Positions 24,673 to 36,707 of a stretch of 64,000 nucleotides of DNA are shown here, in pieces. Location of the stretch: assembly GCF_950295315.1 (NCBI RefSeq), contig NC_080170.1, positions 96,810,477-96,874,476 on the forward strand. The letters run 5' to 3'. Origin of the DNA: Erinaceus europaeus (Eukaryota; Chordata; Mammalia; Eulipotyphla; Erinaceidae). Numbering within the stretch: the first letter of the stretch is position 1; each line of letters starts with the position of its first letter. A program made the translations under genes and the position numbers. The notes beneath the pieces were generated by a model. It ran no database searches. It was not told the origin of the DNA and worked only from the letters and a program-made list of their open reading frames with translations.

Positions 24673-25450
24673 CATAAGTTAATTTTTAGGTAGAAACTAA
24701 AAGATACAAATGTTGATGAGTCAGTAACATGTAGTAATCCAACAAGACCACCATTGCTAGCAACACTGTATTTCAATATACAAATAAACAAATAGAAATG
24801 GAATCAGAATTATTCCAATTATAAGTAATTATAATTATAAGTAATCCATACAACACCTAAGACCATTTATCATAAGATGTTAACTTGGTATGTGATGAAA
24901 GGAAGGTTTTCTTGGTTTGTTTTTACAAAATTCAGTGTAAATATGTTAAAGTTAAAAACTAATTAAAGATGACATAAAACCTAGTGCTTCATATTTTCTT
25001 TATTGATCCAAAGCTAATGAGTGTCTCAAGCCTAAAACAGGTTTAAAATGTTCTTTACCACTCCCAGACTAAGAATATGCTTTTACATGAACTCTTCGCA
25101 CTCATTTCCTCTTTTTCTGATATCCTGAGGGACTGTCTAGTAAGTAATAAATCACCTTTCCTTGCTCCTAGGAATTGAATGAGACATTCATGAATAAAGA
25201 GTTCTAGATAATCTGTCATCATTCCCCAGAATTCCAAAATGAGCCTATCATACAATTCATTGTGGTCTTCATTTCACTCTGCAAAACTCTTTGGTAGTCA
25301 TAAATGTGATTATTTACAAAGAAGTAAATAATCAGTAGAGCATTCTCTTATTTCATATACAGTACCTTTTGCTTGTGCCAGAAACTAAATAATACATATT
25401 CTAACTTTTTAAGGCATGAGGCATCCCTGGGACTTTGTACATACACAATT
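24673..25450. other. Unique A/T-rich DNA
   Basis: No feature supported. Confidence 0.5.
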
Positions 25451-25464
25451 ACACCACTCCAGGT

Positions 25465-25645
25465 CAACATTTTTTGGGGGAGAGACAGAGAGATGTTGAG
25501 AAAGAAGGAGAGCACCAAGTATCATAATACCACAATACCAATGTTTCCCTTTGTGCCATAGTATTCCCATGTGGTGTTGCCAGGGGCTTGAACTTGAGTC
25601 CAGCCCATGGCAAGGCAAGTGCTGTACCAGGTGAACTAACTTCCC
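25465..25645 (-). mobile_element. SINE-like repeat, minus strand
   Basis: GGGGAGAGACAGAGAGATG (body), then GCCAGGGGCTTGAACTTGAG (box-B-like) and GTACCAGGTGAACTAACTTCCC (head). Diverged. Confidence 0.6.
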
Positions 25646-25654
25646 TATCTTTCA

Positions 25655-25808
25655 ACCAAATTTCTTTTTCTTTCTTTCTTTTTTCAAATAGAAAAAGACT
25701 GGAGGATAGAGGGAAAGATACCATAATACCAAAGCTTCTCCCAGTCCAGTGGAGGCCAGGTTTGAACCTGAGTAACATGCATGGCAGCTATCTTACCTGT
25801 CCTCCAAA
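25655..25808 (-). mobile_element. SINE-like repeat, minus strand
   Basis: Similar in plan to the preceding repeat: T-rich tail, AGACTGGAGGATAGAGGGAA, GCCAGGTTTGAACCTGAGT, and a head ending ATCTTACCTGTCC. Confidence 0.55.
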
Positions 25809-26002
25809 CAAGCTTTGCAATCATCTTTATTCATATGATAACTTTTCTATTTTTAAAAAAAGCTGCATGTTTATGATTATCTTTAACATTTTATGTATTT
25901 TAAAATTTTAAGGTATAGCCCATCATATGCAACCAAATGTCTGAGCTTGCCCCAACTCTAGCATTGGAGAATACGTGTGTGTGTGTGTGTATGTGTGTGT
26001 GT

Positions 26003-26039
<37 letters not shown>

Positions 26040-26683
26040 TGAAAAAAGTTGGCCTGGAGTATTGAAACCATTGTAATGACAAACAAAAACAAACAAAAAA
26101 ATGGTGACATAGTTCATCAATGATTTTTCTTCCTTTGAGTCTACTTTTTCTCTTAAAAGCCTCTCCCACATTTGCTATAGGTAGAACATTTTGATGGGAC
26201 TTCATTTTGATACTGCTCATTTGCAATCAATTTTTACTCAAACTCTTAAAATTGTAAATATGCTTCACTTTATTTTTTTGTAACAGTGAGAACACAACTA
26301 GCATGGTTTGTTAGTAAACTAAAATATAAGAGTAGAGACAGGCATTATGTCCCAATCACCCAAACTAGCACTGCCTCCTCAACACAAGTTTCTAGAAATC
26401 CCTCATTTGACCACTTATTATGAAGTCAATTAATACTAATTAACATAAATATTTACTTCTGAAAATAAAAAAGTAACAAACTTCATGTGGAAATGTACAT
26501 AGTTAATAGATACTATGTTACAGCTATAAGGTGTTAAATACACTAAAAAATATTCTTAAGGATTGCTGATTAATCACTAATTATCAAAATGGAAATCATT
26601 TGCAAAAGTAGAGCTGAACAATTAAAACTGAAAAATGGGGTTTCAGAGAAGTCCCAAAACAAAACAAAATAAAACAAAGGCGG
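25809..26683. other. Unique DNA with a (GT)n microsatellite
   Basis: (GT)n with two ATGT interruptions at 25974-26038. Otherwise no feature. The His/Thr frames on the minus strand are microsatellite translations. Confidence 0.6.
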
Positions 26684-26806
26684 GGGTAGCATAATGGTTA
26701 TACAAAAAGACTTTTGTGTCTGAAGCTCCAAAACTCCAGGTTCAATCCCCCACACTACCATAAATCAGAGCTGAGCCATACTCTGGGGGGGGGGGGACAC
26801 AAAATA
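26684..26806 (+). mobile_element. SINE, family C
   Basis: GGGGGTAGCATAATGGTTATAC head, CCAGGTTCAATCCCCCACAC middle, AGAGCTGAGCCATACTCTGG end with a G run. Confidence 0.8.
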
Positions 26807-27764
26807 TCAAGATTCTTTGCTATAATCTTTAGGGGGAAAAATGAACATTCATATCTGTCTTAAGCGGTGGAAATTGGTTGCATTCCAAACTAAAGGAAAA
26901 GGGGAAATCCCAAACATAATTAAATTGACATTCGCCTTGAGGACAAAGATGACAAATCTTTAACTATCAAAAAATGTTCTCATTCTTGATTCAATCAGAG
27001 ATATTCTGAAGCACCAGAGAAAAATAGAGCTGTCAAAGTTGCCAAAACTATTGCCCAAGAATAGTCAGAAAATGCAATTTAATCATCAGTGAGTTGTTTC
27101 CCTATTGACATATATTTCTGGTAGTATTTTCTTCCAGACTGAAAGCATAAATTGTATAAGCCTCTTAAATATTTCATAAAAATTGATTTTTTATCTATAG
27201 CTATAATTTAATTATCACCAGCATCTACTATCTCATATTACAGCTGGTTTTAAATAAAAGTCCAGTTGTATTAATTTCTTAAGTTGTGAACTTCTTTTTT
27301 GGATCTGTACACTTTGTGAGTACTTACATTGTCAAACATTATGATTATCTTTAACTTAGAACAACATAGTAAATATATTTGCACTGATCGTACACTTTCT
27401 GAAATTTATCCTCACTTGTATAGATAAATAAGCGCTACTATTCCCCAAATTTCAAATCATTAATAAACTTACCAGAGCAATTTTAGATTCTGGGCAAAAG
27501 TGCAGGAAGTACAGAATGTAAAAATCCCTGTTTTTTATGTGAACAACTCCCTTCCTTGTCCCCTAATTATCAACATCTAACACCAGAGCGGTATATTTGC
27601 TTTATAAACCTATATTAACACATCTTTATCATCTAAGAGCCAGAGTTTTTGCAGAGGTTCACTTTTGGTGGTATTCAATGCAATTTATTTGATACAATAC
27701 TGGTGGGTCCTTGTGATGATGTATTTGCTGACCCCATTGAATGTACAACATAAAAGTGACCCTT
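26807..27764. other. Unique A/T-rich DNA
   Basis: No feature supported. Confidence 0.5.
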
Positions 27765-27915
27765 TGATGGAGAGATAGTATAGTGGATATAGAAAATAAA
27801 TGACTTCCATACTTGAGGCTCTGAGATGGCAGGTTTAGTCTTCAGCGCCACCATAAGCCAAGCCGTGCGTGAACCATGCTCAGGTAAAAGATAAAAAATT
27901 AAAAAAAAAAAAACA
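27765..27915 (+). mobile_element. SINE, family C (diverged)
   Basis: GGAGAGATAGTATAGTGGATAT head, GAGATGGCAGGTTTAGTCTT middle, poly(A) tail. Confidence 0.75.
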
Positions 27916-28057
27916 ACTAAGTCCTTAATGATTATGATATATCATTATTACCTCACCAATTATAACAAATGTACTGTTTGCTAGCTTTTTTTTTTTCCTC
28001 CAGGGTTATTTCTTGGACTCAGTGCCTGCCCTATGCATCCACTGATCTTGGAGGACA

Positions 28058-28170
28058 TTTTTTTATTATTATTATTGGCTAGAAATGAGAGAAATTGAGA
28101 GGGGAAGGGGAGATGGAGGTGCGGGGGAAAAAAACACTTCCAAACCTGCTTCACTGCTTGTGAGGCTAGC
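28058..28170 (-). mobile_element. Truncated SINE, family A
   Basis: TTATTATTATTATTGGCTAG tail/body, then CAAACCTGCTTCACTGCTTG. The head is missing. Confidence 0.7.
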
Positions 28171-28494
28171 TCATTTTGATATTAGAGGAGACCGCATGTT
28201 TGGGGGTCAGGATGTATATGGAAAAATCACTGTAATTTCCTCTCAAAACTTTGTGAAGCTAAAACTGGTCTGAATGTAGTAAAAAACAGAACAAAGTAAT
28301 CTCTATGCTTTTCCTATTTATTACTCCCAGACCCAAACTCCTAGCAGTATCTAAACTTTCTACTCCCAATAGTTTTGTCTTTTTCAAAAATGTTCTGTTT
28401 GAAATTATACTATACTACATACTTTAGTAACATAAATTTTAAGCTTCTACCATGCTTTTTAAAACTTTTAAAAATTTTTTTTAGCATTTTTAAA
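28171..28494. other. Unique DNA
   Basis: No feature supported. Confidence 0.45.
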
Positions 28495-28975
28495 TGTTTT
28501 TTTATTATCTTTATTTTGTATTTATTGGATAAAAACAGCCAGAAATTGAGAGGATTGGAGATGATAGAAAGGGACTAGGTGGTAGCACACTGGGTTAAGA
28601 GCACATAGCGTGAAGCACATAGGACCCGGGTAAGAATCCGGATTAGAGCCCTCAGCTCCCCACCTGCAGGAGGGTCACTTCACAAGTGGTGAAGCAGGTC
28701 TGCGAGTGTCTATCTTTCTCTCCCCCTCTCTGTCTTCCTATCTTCTTTCAATTTCTCTCTGTCCTATCCAACAACAACAACAACAACAGCAATAACAACA
28801 ATGATAAACAACAAGGGCAACAAAAGGAAAAGAATAGCCTTCAGGAGCAGTGAATCTGTAGTGCAGGCACTGAGCCCCAGCAATAACTCTGGATGTTAAA
28901 AAAAAAAAAAGAAAAGAAAAAGAGAAGAAAAGAAAGAAAGAAAGAAGGAATGAAGGAAGGAAGGGAAAGAAAGAG

Positions 28976-29042
<67 letters not shown>

Positions 29043-29226
29043 AAATGGAAAGAGTAAGAAAGAAAAGAAGGAAGAAAGGGGATGATAGAAAAAGACAGAC
29101 CAAGAGACACCTACAGCACTGTTTCACCACTTGGAAAGCTTCCCCCTGAAGGTAGGGACTGAAGGCTCCAACCAGGTCCTTGCGTTTTGTAACTTGTGCT
29201 CAACCACGTGCACCACCACCTGGCCC
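28495..29226 (-). mobile_element. SINE, family A, split by another SINE
   Basis: The body half (28495-28571) and the head half (about 29081-29226, ending CACCACCTGGCCCC) of one minus-strand SINE are separated by the plus-strand SINE described next. Confidence 0.85.
28572..29080 (+). mobile_element. SINE, family B long form, nested in a SINE, with (GAAA)n tail
   Basis: Head GGGACTAGGTGGTAGCACAC, tRNA-like middle and pyrimidine body. It also has the extra 3' block AGGAGCAGTGAATCTGTAGT shared with 53245-53580, then A-rich sequence expanded into (GAAA)n at about 28925-29045. Flanked by GATGATAGAAA at about 28559-28569 and 29080-29090. Confidence 0.85.
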
Positions 29227-29357
29227 CTTGCTTTTTCAAACATTATAGTTCATTTCTATCTAGTGCTGAATAATTTCTATTGCCTAATATTTATTCACTG
29301 ATGTACTACAACAAGACATTGTGTTTCCTTTCAAGTTTTGTCAGTGCATAGCACTAC

Positions 29358-29399
<42 letters not shown>

Positions 29400-29545
29400 G
29401 GGATTCTGTGTATACAATTTTCAACTCCATTAGTTTGTGTCATTGCTGGATCATAGGGTAACTATGCTTTATTTTGTAAGGAAGCTCCAAGATGTTTTTT
29501 AAAATGGCACTATCATTTTGCATGCCCATCATCAATGGAAGGCTT
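29227..29545. other. Unique DNA with an (AC)n microsatellite
   Basis: (AC)n at 29360-29396. No gene. Confidence 0.6.
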
Positions 29546-29557
29546 GTTGTCTCTATT

Positions 29558-29706
29558 CTTTTTTTTTAATGTTTTATTTATTTATGAGAAAGATAGGAGG
29601 AGAGAGAAAGAACCAGACATCACTCTAGCACATGTGCTGCTGGGAATCGAACTCGAGATCTCATGCTTGAGAATCCAAAGCTTCACCACTGTGCCACCTC
29701 CCAGAC
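29558..29706 (-). mobile_element. SINE, family E
   Basis: Tail TTTTTTTAATGTTTTATTTATT, GAGAAAGATAGGAGGAGAGAG, GCTGGGAATCGAACTCGAG (box B on minus) and terminal GTGCCACCTCCCAGACC. Direct repeats TGTTGTCTCTATTCT flank it (about 29545-29559 and 29709-29723). Confidence 0.88.
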
Positions 29707-29767
29707 CAATGTTGTCTCTATTCTGTTTATTTATCTTTATTCTCATTTCTACAACTCCACCCTCTGG

Positions 29768-29908
29768 ACTTTTTTTTAGGGAGAAACAAACAAAGACACC
29801 ACAGCACCATTGCTTTTTCTAATGCAATGAGGGCCAGTCTCAAACCTGAGTCATGCAGTCTGACTAAGAAGGCACATTATCCAGGTGAATTGTTTTGCTG
29901 GCCCCGTT
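29768..29908 (-). mobile_element. SINE-like repeat, minus strand
   Basis: T-run tail, GAGGGCCAGTCTCAAACCTG middle, head ending TTTTGCTGGCCCCG. Resembles 25465-25808. Confidence 0.6.
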
Positions 29909-29927
29909 TTTACATTTAAAGAAGTTT

Positions 29928-30090
29928 GTGGAGACGTGGTAACATGTTAAAGCACAGGATTTGTATGCCTGTGGCCCCAGAGAACCAGGTTCATTCCCTG
30001 ACACCACTGTATGCCAGAGCTGGGTGATGTGCTGCTCTCTTGTTTCCTCTCACTCATAAAAAACATAAAGAAATCTTTAAAGTATGTTTC
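29928..30090 (+). mobile_element. SINE-like repeat, plus strand
   Basis: TGGAGACGTGGTAACATGTT head, GAGAACCAGGTTCATTCCCTG box-B-like, GAGCTGGGTGATGTGCTGCTC end, A-rich tail. A shorter related copy follows at 30115-30250. Confidence 0.6.
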
Positions 30091-30114
30091 TGGAAAATAT
30101 ATATATATATTATC

Positions 30115-30250
30115 AGTGACACATAAGACTTGCATGTTTGCGGCCCCAGAATCATTCCATAGAGGCACTTATGCCAGAGCTTAACAGAATATGAGTCTCT
30201 TTCTCTTTCTATCTTTACTCAATCTATCATAAAAATAAACAATTAAAAGA
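30115..30250 (+). mobile_element. SINE-like repeat, plus strand (partial)
   Basis: CATAAGACTTGCATGTTTGC and GCGGCCCCAGAATCATTCC align with the preceding repeat. Tail AAAAATAAACAATT. Confidence 0.5.
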
Positions 30251-30319
30251 TAAGATAGATTTCCTGTAGTCAACATATACTTGGCTCTTTTTTTTTAGTC
30301 CATTCTGTTAGTCTTAATT

Positions 30320-30619
30320 TCTTTTTATTTATTTATTTATTTATTTTCCCTTTTGTTGCCCTTGTTTTTTTTTTTTGTTGTTGTTTTTTATTGTTGTTGT
30401 AGTTGTTATTGTTACTGATGCCATCGTTGTTAGATAGGACAGAGAGAAATGGAGAGAGGAGGGGAAGACAGAGGGGGAGAGAAATAAAGACACCTGCAGC
30501 TCGATTCACTGCCTGTGAAGCGACTCCCCTGCACGTGGGGAGCTCGAACTGGGATACTTACACCGGCCCTTGTGCTTTGCACCACATGCACTTAACCCGC
30601 TGCGCTACCTGACTCCCAG
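30320..30619 (-). mobile_element. SINE, family B
   Basis: Well-kept minus-strand copy: TTTATTTATTTATTTATTT tail, TTGTTGCCCTTG, GGATAGGACAGAGAGAAA-type body (here TTAGATAGG), CCTGTGAAGCGACTCCCC, ending CGCTACCTGACTCCC. Flanking repeat close to AGTCTT(A)ATTTCTT. Confidence 0.88.
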
Positions 30620-31530
30620 TCTTTATTTCTTAATTGGTTCATTTAGACTACTGATGTTCAAAGTGACTGTCAACATATATAGAATAAGGTATAGAGCATT
30701 TGGTAATGTCTTCTATTTGTTACCTTTTTTTTTCTTGTCTTCTATTTATTTCTGTCAGGTTTTTAATTGAGAATTCTGTGATTTCAGATTTTCTTCTTTC
30801 TTAACATATCAGTTATACTTTTGATTTTAGTGGCTGGTCTGAGGTTTGCAATATATGACTAGAAATATTGCAGGTTCACTACCAAATAACACTTTATAGC
30901 TTCATAGTTACTACCAATACCTTACAGCAAAATATTTGTAATTATCCTCTGCCATTCTTTGCATTATTACTTTTTCATTGTCACTTATACAAAGATGGAT
31001 AGGTAGACAGATCCAGCAAGTTAGGCTCTCATAAAAATAATTTATCCTGAATGCAGATCTTGTTAAAAATGGAGTGGTTTGGTGCATTTCAAATGAGTTT
31101 CTTTTCCCCTCCTTTTGTCATAAGCTTGAGGGGATTTTTCTCTGGTGTTGATCATATGAACCTGATTGACTTCCTGAAGGTAAAGCTCAAAGTGTTTCCC
31201 TCCTCCACGATCATAGAATTTCCCTGAAGCTTTTAACATTTAAACTTGTCCACACTGGAACTCCAGTAATTCATCAATTACAGTCTGGTTTTCCAACCCC
31301 TCCTTGCTTCCACTTGTTTTTGATAGCGCTTGTGGGTTTCTGTTCTGTTGAGGTGCAGTTCTCTATCTCTGCCTGCTTTATTTCCCAATACTGAGTATAG
31401 CAGCTTTCCTGGACCACACTTTGCGGATGAAATAATTGTAGACTTTTCAGTTTTGGGTTTTATTTTGTTTAGTTTAGCTTTCTACTTGTTAGAATGGTGG
31501 CTTCTATATACCTTGCATGTTGGATCATAA
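30620..31530. other. Unique DNA
   Basis: No feature supported. A 66-codon plus frame at 31330 has no recognisable motif and I treat it as chance. Confidence 0.5.
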
Positions 31531-31544
31531 AAAAGAAGTCACAG

Positions 31545-31808
31545 GGAGTGGGGCAGTAGCTCAGCGGGTTAAACGCAATGGGTTAAGGGCAAGAGGCGCA
31601 AAGCACAAGGATCATGGTTGGAGCCCCTGACTTCCCACCTACAGGGGAGCCACTTCAAAGGCAGTGAAGCAGGTCTGCAGGTGTCTATCTCTCTCTCCCT
31701 CTCTCTGTCTTCCCCTCCTCTCTCCATTTCTCTCTGTTCTATCCAACAACAACGACATCAATAATAACTACAATGGCAACAAAAGGGAATAAATTAATAA
31801 AAATATTT
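31545..31808 (+). mobile_element. SINE, family B
   Basis: Head AGGGAGTGGGGCAGTAGCTC, box-B-like GGTTGGAGCCCC, body and AACAACAACGACATC tail. Flanked by AAAAAGAAGTCACA (about 31530-31544 and 31811-31824). The head carries a small duplication of GGGTTAA. Confidence 0.88.
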
Positions 31809-32068
31809 TTAAAAAGAAGTCACAATCCTTATTTTATTATGAAAAACTATAAATCCTAGAAAAATCACTTCCTTTCCAAGAGATTATAAAACACTAGAGA
31901 TAGAATTAAGATTTGGTTTACTAGCCCCGAATTTTACTTGCTAATCTATATTTTAATTGTTTAAAAAAAACTTGCATTTTTCTTTATCTGCTCTAGAAAT
32001 GAAGGAACTAAATTGTATTACTTTTTTTTTTTTACATTCAGGAAGAAGGTCATTAAAAGAGCATTCTG

Positions 32069-32280
32069 GGGCCAGGTGATTGCACACCTGCTTGAGTGCA
32101 CATATTATAATGTACAAGGACCCAGGTTCAAGCCCCTGGTCCCCACCTGCAGGAATAAAACTTTACCAGTGGTGAAGCAGGACTGCAGGTGTCTTTCTGT
32201 CTCTTTCCCTCTCTACATTCCCCTCCATTCTGAATTTCTCACTGTCTCTGTACAATAATAAATAAAAATTAAAAAATACA
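32069..32280 (+). mobile_element. SINE, family A
   Basis: GGGGCCAGGTGATTGCACAC head, CCCAGGTTCAAGCCCCTGG, TCTTTCTGTCTC body, AATAATAAATAAAAATT tail. Confidence 0.9.
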
Positions 32281-32297
32281 TTTTAAAGAGGGCATTT

Positions 32298-32445
32298 TAT
32301 TCCTAAGAATTTATCTTAGCTAAATTATGAAATCATATATGTGTGTGTGTTTGTGTGGTGTGTGTTTGTGTGTAGTCATTAAAGAGTATTATTTTCCTAA
32401 GAATTTAACGTGGTTAAATTATGAAGACATATATATATTGCACTG
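32298..32445. repeat. Diverged tandem duplication with (GT)n
   Basis: CCTAAGAATTTATCTTAGCTAAATTATGAA (read in two parts) recurs about 95 bp later as CCTAAGAATTTAACGTGG then TTAAATTATGAAGACATATA. The units are separated by a TGTGTGTGTTTGTGTG run. Confidence 0.65.
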
Positions 32446-32547
32446 TTATTTATAAATGAAAAAATAAGTGGCTTGAGTATGTATAGCAATTATATACATG
32501 CTTGCAACAGAATATTAAGAAACGGATGTAACACAAGAGTAGACAAT

Positions 32548-32695
32548 GAGGGAGTGGATAGCATAATGGTTATGCAGAGACTCCCATGCCTGAGGCACTA
32601 AAGGTCTCAGGTTCAACCTCCAATACCACCACAAACCAGATCAGAGCAGTGCTCTACTAAAAAAAAAAAAAGAAAAAAAGAAAAAAATTTATAGT
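32548..32695 (+). mobile_element. SINE, family C
   Basis: GGGAGTGGATAGCATAATGG head, TCTCAGGTTCAACCTCCAAT middle, AGAGCAGTGCTCTACT end, A-rich tail. Confidence 0.82.
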
Positions 32696-32877
32696 GATAC
32701 TACATTAAGTGAATAAAACTGACTATAAAATTATCTCTCTTTAAGACGGACAAAAAAGTAAGGTAAGGAAAGATTAGTTTTTTGGATCCAGTTTTTTTTT
32801 TTTTTTAATTTTCACAGTGAAGGAAATTTTATTCTTTGATCAAAAAATGGAGAAGGGAACTATAGTTCTTTCTTTTT

Positions 32878-35066
32878 AATTTTTTATTTATAAAAAGGAA
32901 ACATTGACAAAACCATAGGATAAGAGGGATACAGTTTCACGTAATTCCCCCCACCAGACCTCCGTATACCAGCCTCTTCCCTGATAGCTTTCCTACTCTT
33001 TAAACCTCTGGGAGTATGGACCCAAGGTCATTGTGGGATGCAGAAGGTTGAAGGTCTGTCATTGCTTCCCCACTGAACATAGGCGTTGACAGGTCGATCC
33101 ATATGCCCAGCCTGTCTCTTTCTTTCCCTAGTAGGAAAGGGCTCTGGGGAAGAGGAGCTCCAAGGCATGTTGGTGTGGTTGTCTGTCCAGGGAAGTCTGG
33201 TCACATCCTGCCAGCATCTGGAACCTGGTGGCTGAAACGAGAGTTAATATACAAAGCCAAACAAACTGTTGGACAGTTATGGACCTAAAGGCTAGAATAG
33301 TGCAGGTGAAGCATTGGGGGGGTCCTCCATTTTGTAGATAGCTAGTAGACATATTTTAGTTATATTTCAAAGGGCCTGTAGCTATACTAGTGTTTTGTTT
33401 GTTGGTTTGTTTGTTTTTGTTTTTTGCCTGAGCCTGAAATCTCATATGCAGGTGATTCCTAATTAATTATTGTCTGGGGAGATGATGTCATGGCTGGGAA
33501 AAGGACCAGAAAGCTGGATCAGGGAAGAGAGTAGCTCCCTAATATGGGAAATATTACTGTAAACCCCATCAATTTGACTTGATCTGGGGCCCATAATTAG
33601 CTTAGGAGCCTTTGTGACCTCTACATCCTGTAGATCTGAGTTCACATTCTGTGGTCATGAGTAGGAACATTCCATACTGCCCTGGTATCGACCCATCTTC
33701 CTCAGATGTATCATAAAGTATGTTGTTCATCCTCCAAAAGGGGAGGATGGAACATTCTCTACCATTGTTGATCCAGGTTGAGGGCAATGTCCTATGGGGG
33801 CCCACAAAGGGGTCTATTTTGTTGTTCCTGATAGAGATGACCAGAAACAATGGAGAGAGGGATTTATTTGAGGTCTAGGCCCATCAAGTCTGTTTGGGAG
33901 ACTCAGGACTTCCTGATTAGGGCCCCATCTGGTGGAATGGCCTGATAGTGACTAAGAAGTCATTGTTAAAACATGCCAGACTCTTGCCCTTATTCAGCTT
34001 TTGCAGTCCTTGCTTTGCTAAGATTAGCTTTGGAGTGAGTGAGAGAACTGTAATAGGAAGTAGGTGAGGAGTGTATCTAAGTCTAAATGGACACTATTTC
34101 ATTATGAACTTGATACTGACTCACTAGACTATTGTGTACTTTTACTTTCAGGTATATATTTTGCCCTAATTTACAGATACATGTGAACATATGCTCTATC
34201 TTATGGGACCTGGCCTATATCTAGGTTTTGGGACTTTGTTAGGAAGTGAACTTCCTGGAATGGAATTAGAGAATACCATGAAAGGAAAGGTCTCACCCGA
34301 GTGATGAGGGTGAAGGGTTGGCAATCTATGCCTGATGTCTCTGTACAGTCTGAGGTGAAGCATGCTGAGATGGTACTTGTTGCATTGATTAGGTTGGAAT
34401 CAGCGGATGCAATATCATTTGGCCTAACTTGAGAGAAGCCTGCAGGGAAGTGAGTCCCACCCCAGAGGTTCCAGGATTGGGAGAAACATAGGCTCTATAG
34501 ACAAAGAGGGAGATTCCTGTTGTCTTAGGGTTTAAGAAGACAATAGATAGTTACTGCAATAATCACATTGTTTGGCAATTGGGTTAACTTTGAAGAATCT
34601 CTTTGTTAGGATTTCCTTTATCATACACACCCTCACCATATTTCAGGTCCTTTGATATTGTTTGCAAATTGCTATGCCACCAGTTGCTTTTGTTCTCCCT
34701 GGACTAAGCTTTTAAGAGAGTCAACATATCAAAGACTCAGCCTATGTATTAAAAAGACTCAGTCTGTGCTTTAAAAAGTTTGAGATATTTAATCAATTTT
34801 CCCCTCTCATATTAATTAAATAGTGATTTATATGATTGCAAATTGATAGGAGTGTACATAAACACCATTCCCACCACCAAAAGACTGTGTCCCACCCTCA
34901 TCCCCCATCCCCTGCCCTATGAAGCTGAACATTCACCCTCACCCTCCACCCAGGGTTTTTTTCTTTGGTGTCCTACTCCAAATTCAGTCAACTCCTGTTT
35001 TGAATTTCCCTTTCTGTTTCCCTTTCATAAACAGAAGTTGAGAAAGAAGAACAGAAAGGGAAATAC
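32878..35066 (-). mobile_element. L1 3'-UTR copy (older type) with 5' inversion
   Basis: Full-length 3' UTR in minus orientation from TTTTTATTTATAAAAAGGAAAC to about 35018. The last piece, 35019-35066, is L1 sequence in the opposite orientation: ACAGAAGTTGAGAAAGAAGA corresponds to the ORF2-end sense strand seen, reversed, at about 16680-16715. The inversion creates a 15-bp palindrome arm pair, as expected from twin priming. Confidence 0.85.
35004..35064. repeat. Inverted repeat at an L1 inversion junction
   Basis: ATTTCCCTTTCTGTT at 35004-35018 is the exact reverse complement of AACAGAAAGGGAAAT at 35050-35064. Confidence 0.92.
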
Positions 35067-35990
35067 AATTTTTTTTGAGAAATATGTAGCATTAGTAACT
35101 TAAAAATATATCAGTGATGCTTTCACATGAAAGCGGAGACACTGTATTCACCTTTGAGAAGAAAAAGATAACTTATTTCTTACAATTTTGATTTAAAGTC
35201 AAGAATAATAAATATCAGCATTTATAAGGAATGTGTCATTGTTTACATGGAGAAATATACTAGCATAATGGATACTGGTTAGTTCCCCCTTGATGCAAAA
35301 TATGTACTTAAATAAATTTCTTGAGAGTGAATTGCTAAAATTGTATTGTATATTAGTTTAAGCTAGGTATTTATAGCATAACAATGTAAAGAATAAAGTA
35401 GAATACTGGGCAGTTTTTATGGAAAAGGGATTATAGTAATGTGCTTGGGTACAAGGCACCATCAATGCAGGCTGGTATTCAACTTCATTCATTCAACACA
35501 CAATAAAAAAGATGCATGTGCCTAAATTCAAGAGATTAGATAAGTCTGACTTGAAATGTGTTTCTCTCTTTGGTATTATGCTTTTTTAATGTTCTTTTTC
35601 AGTAATTCCTTGCAGCTCTATCTAATACACAATGAATTGTTGGTTTTTTATTGAAGGGGAAGAAGAGGGGGGAACATCACTGTTAAGTTCAATACCAAAG
35701 AAAATAACCCCTTTTGTGTAAAGATGGATCAATAGTGTCTCTGTGTTCTATTTCTTGTTTGTGTTTTCTATTGATGTGTACAAAAACTAGACATTTGACC
35801 TCAAGTGATTTTCTTCATTTTTATAGAAAGAGTTAAGAAGAGAACTTTAACCATCCCTGACCTACTTCAAAAAAATTTCATTCTTCTTTTAATACATATA
35901 TACCCAACAAAAGATAAAGTCATGATGTATGTCAACACAACAAATATTTCCCAACTTAAGATCATTGTTTATTCTAGGACAATCAATGCG
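35067..35990. other. Unique A/T-rich DNA
   Basis: No feature supported. Confidence 0.5.
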
Positions 35991-35994
35991 ATTA

Positions 35995-36632
35995 TTATTT
36001 TTTTATTTAAGAAAGGAGACATTAACAAAATCATAGAATAAAAGGGGTACAGTTCTGCACAATTCCCATAACCTGATCTCCATATCCCATCCCCTCTCCT
36101 GACAGCCTTCCCATTCTCTATCTCTCTGGGAGTATGGATCCAGGGTCGTTGTGGGTTGCAGAAGGTGGAAGGTCTGGCTTCTGTAATTGCTTCCCTGCTG
36201 AACATGGGTGTTGACTGGTCGATCCATACTCCCAGTCTGCCTCTCTCTTTCCCTAGTAGGGTGGGGCTCTGGGGAAGCGGAGCTCCAGGACACACTGATG
36301 GGGTCGTCTGTCCAGGGAAGTCTGGTCAGCATCTTGCTGGCATCTGGAACCTGGTGGCTGAAAAGAGAGTTAACATACAAAAAGCCAAACAAATTGTTGA
36401 ACAATCATGGACCTAAAGACTGGAATAGTGCAGATGAGGTGTTGGGGGGTATTCCCTGCATGCTCTTGTGTACTTTTGCTTTCAGATTTATATTTTTCCC
36501 TAGTTTATGGGTACATGCGAAGCTATGCTCTATCTCAGGGGACCTGGACTATATCTAGGTTTGGGAACTTTATTGGGGAGTGGACCACCTGGAATGGAAT
36601 TAGAGAATACTATGAAAGGAAAGGTCTATGCA
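35995..36632 (-). mobile_element. L1 3'-UTR fragment (young tail type)
   Basis: Begins TTTTTTTATTTAAGAAAGGAG at the tail and runs about 640 bp to GAAAGGAAAGGTCT, where it is truncated. Open frames in it are translations of UTR sequence that recur in every copy. Confidence 0.88.
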
Positions 36633-36707
36633 ATTATTATAGAGAGCATCTTTTATTACTGGGAATTTTAATTAATGATAATCATTGACATATCGAAAAT
36701 TCTGTTT

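Noticed and set aside
28738..29130. Phe/Leu/Ser-rich frames on the minus strand
   Set aside because: Translation of (GAAA)n and the SINE body; low complexity.
31330..31530. 66-codon frame with a hydrophobic C-terminus
   Set aside because: No motif, no repeat membership, no splice or promoter context; consistent with chance.
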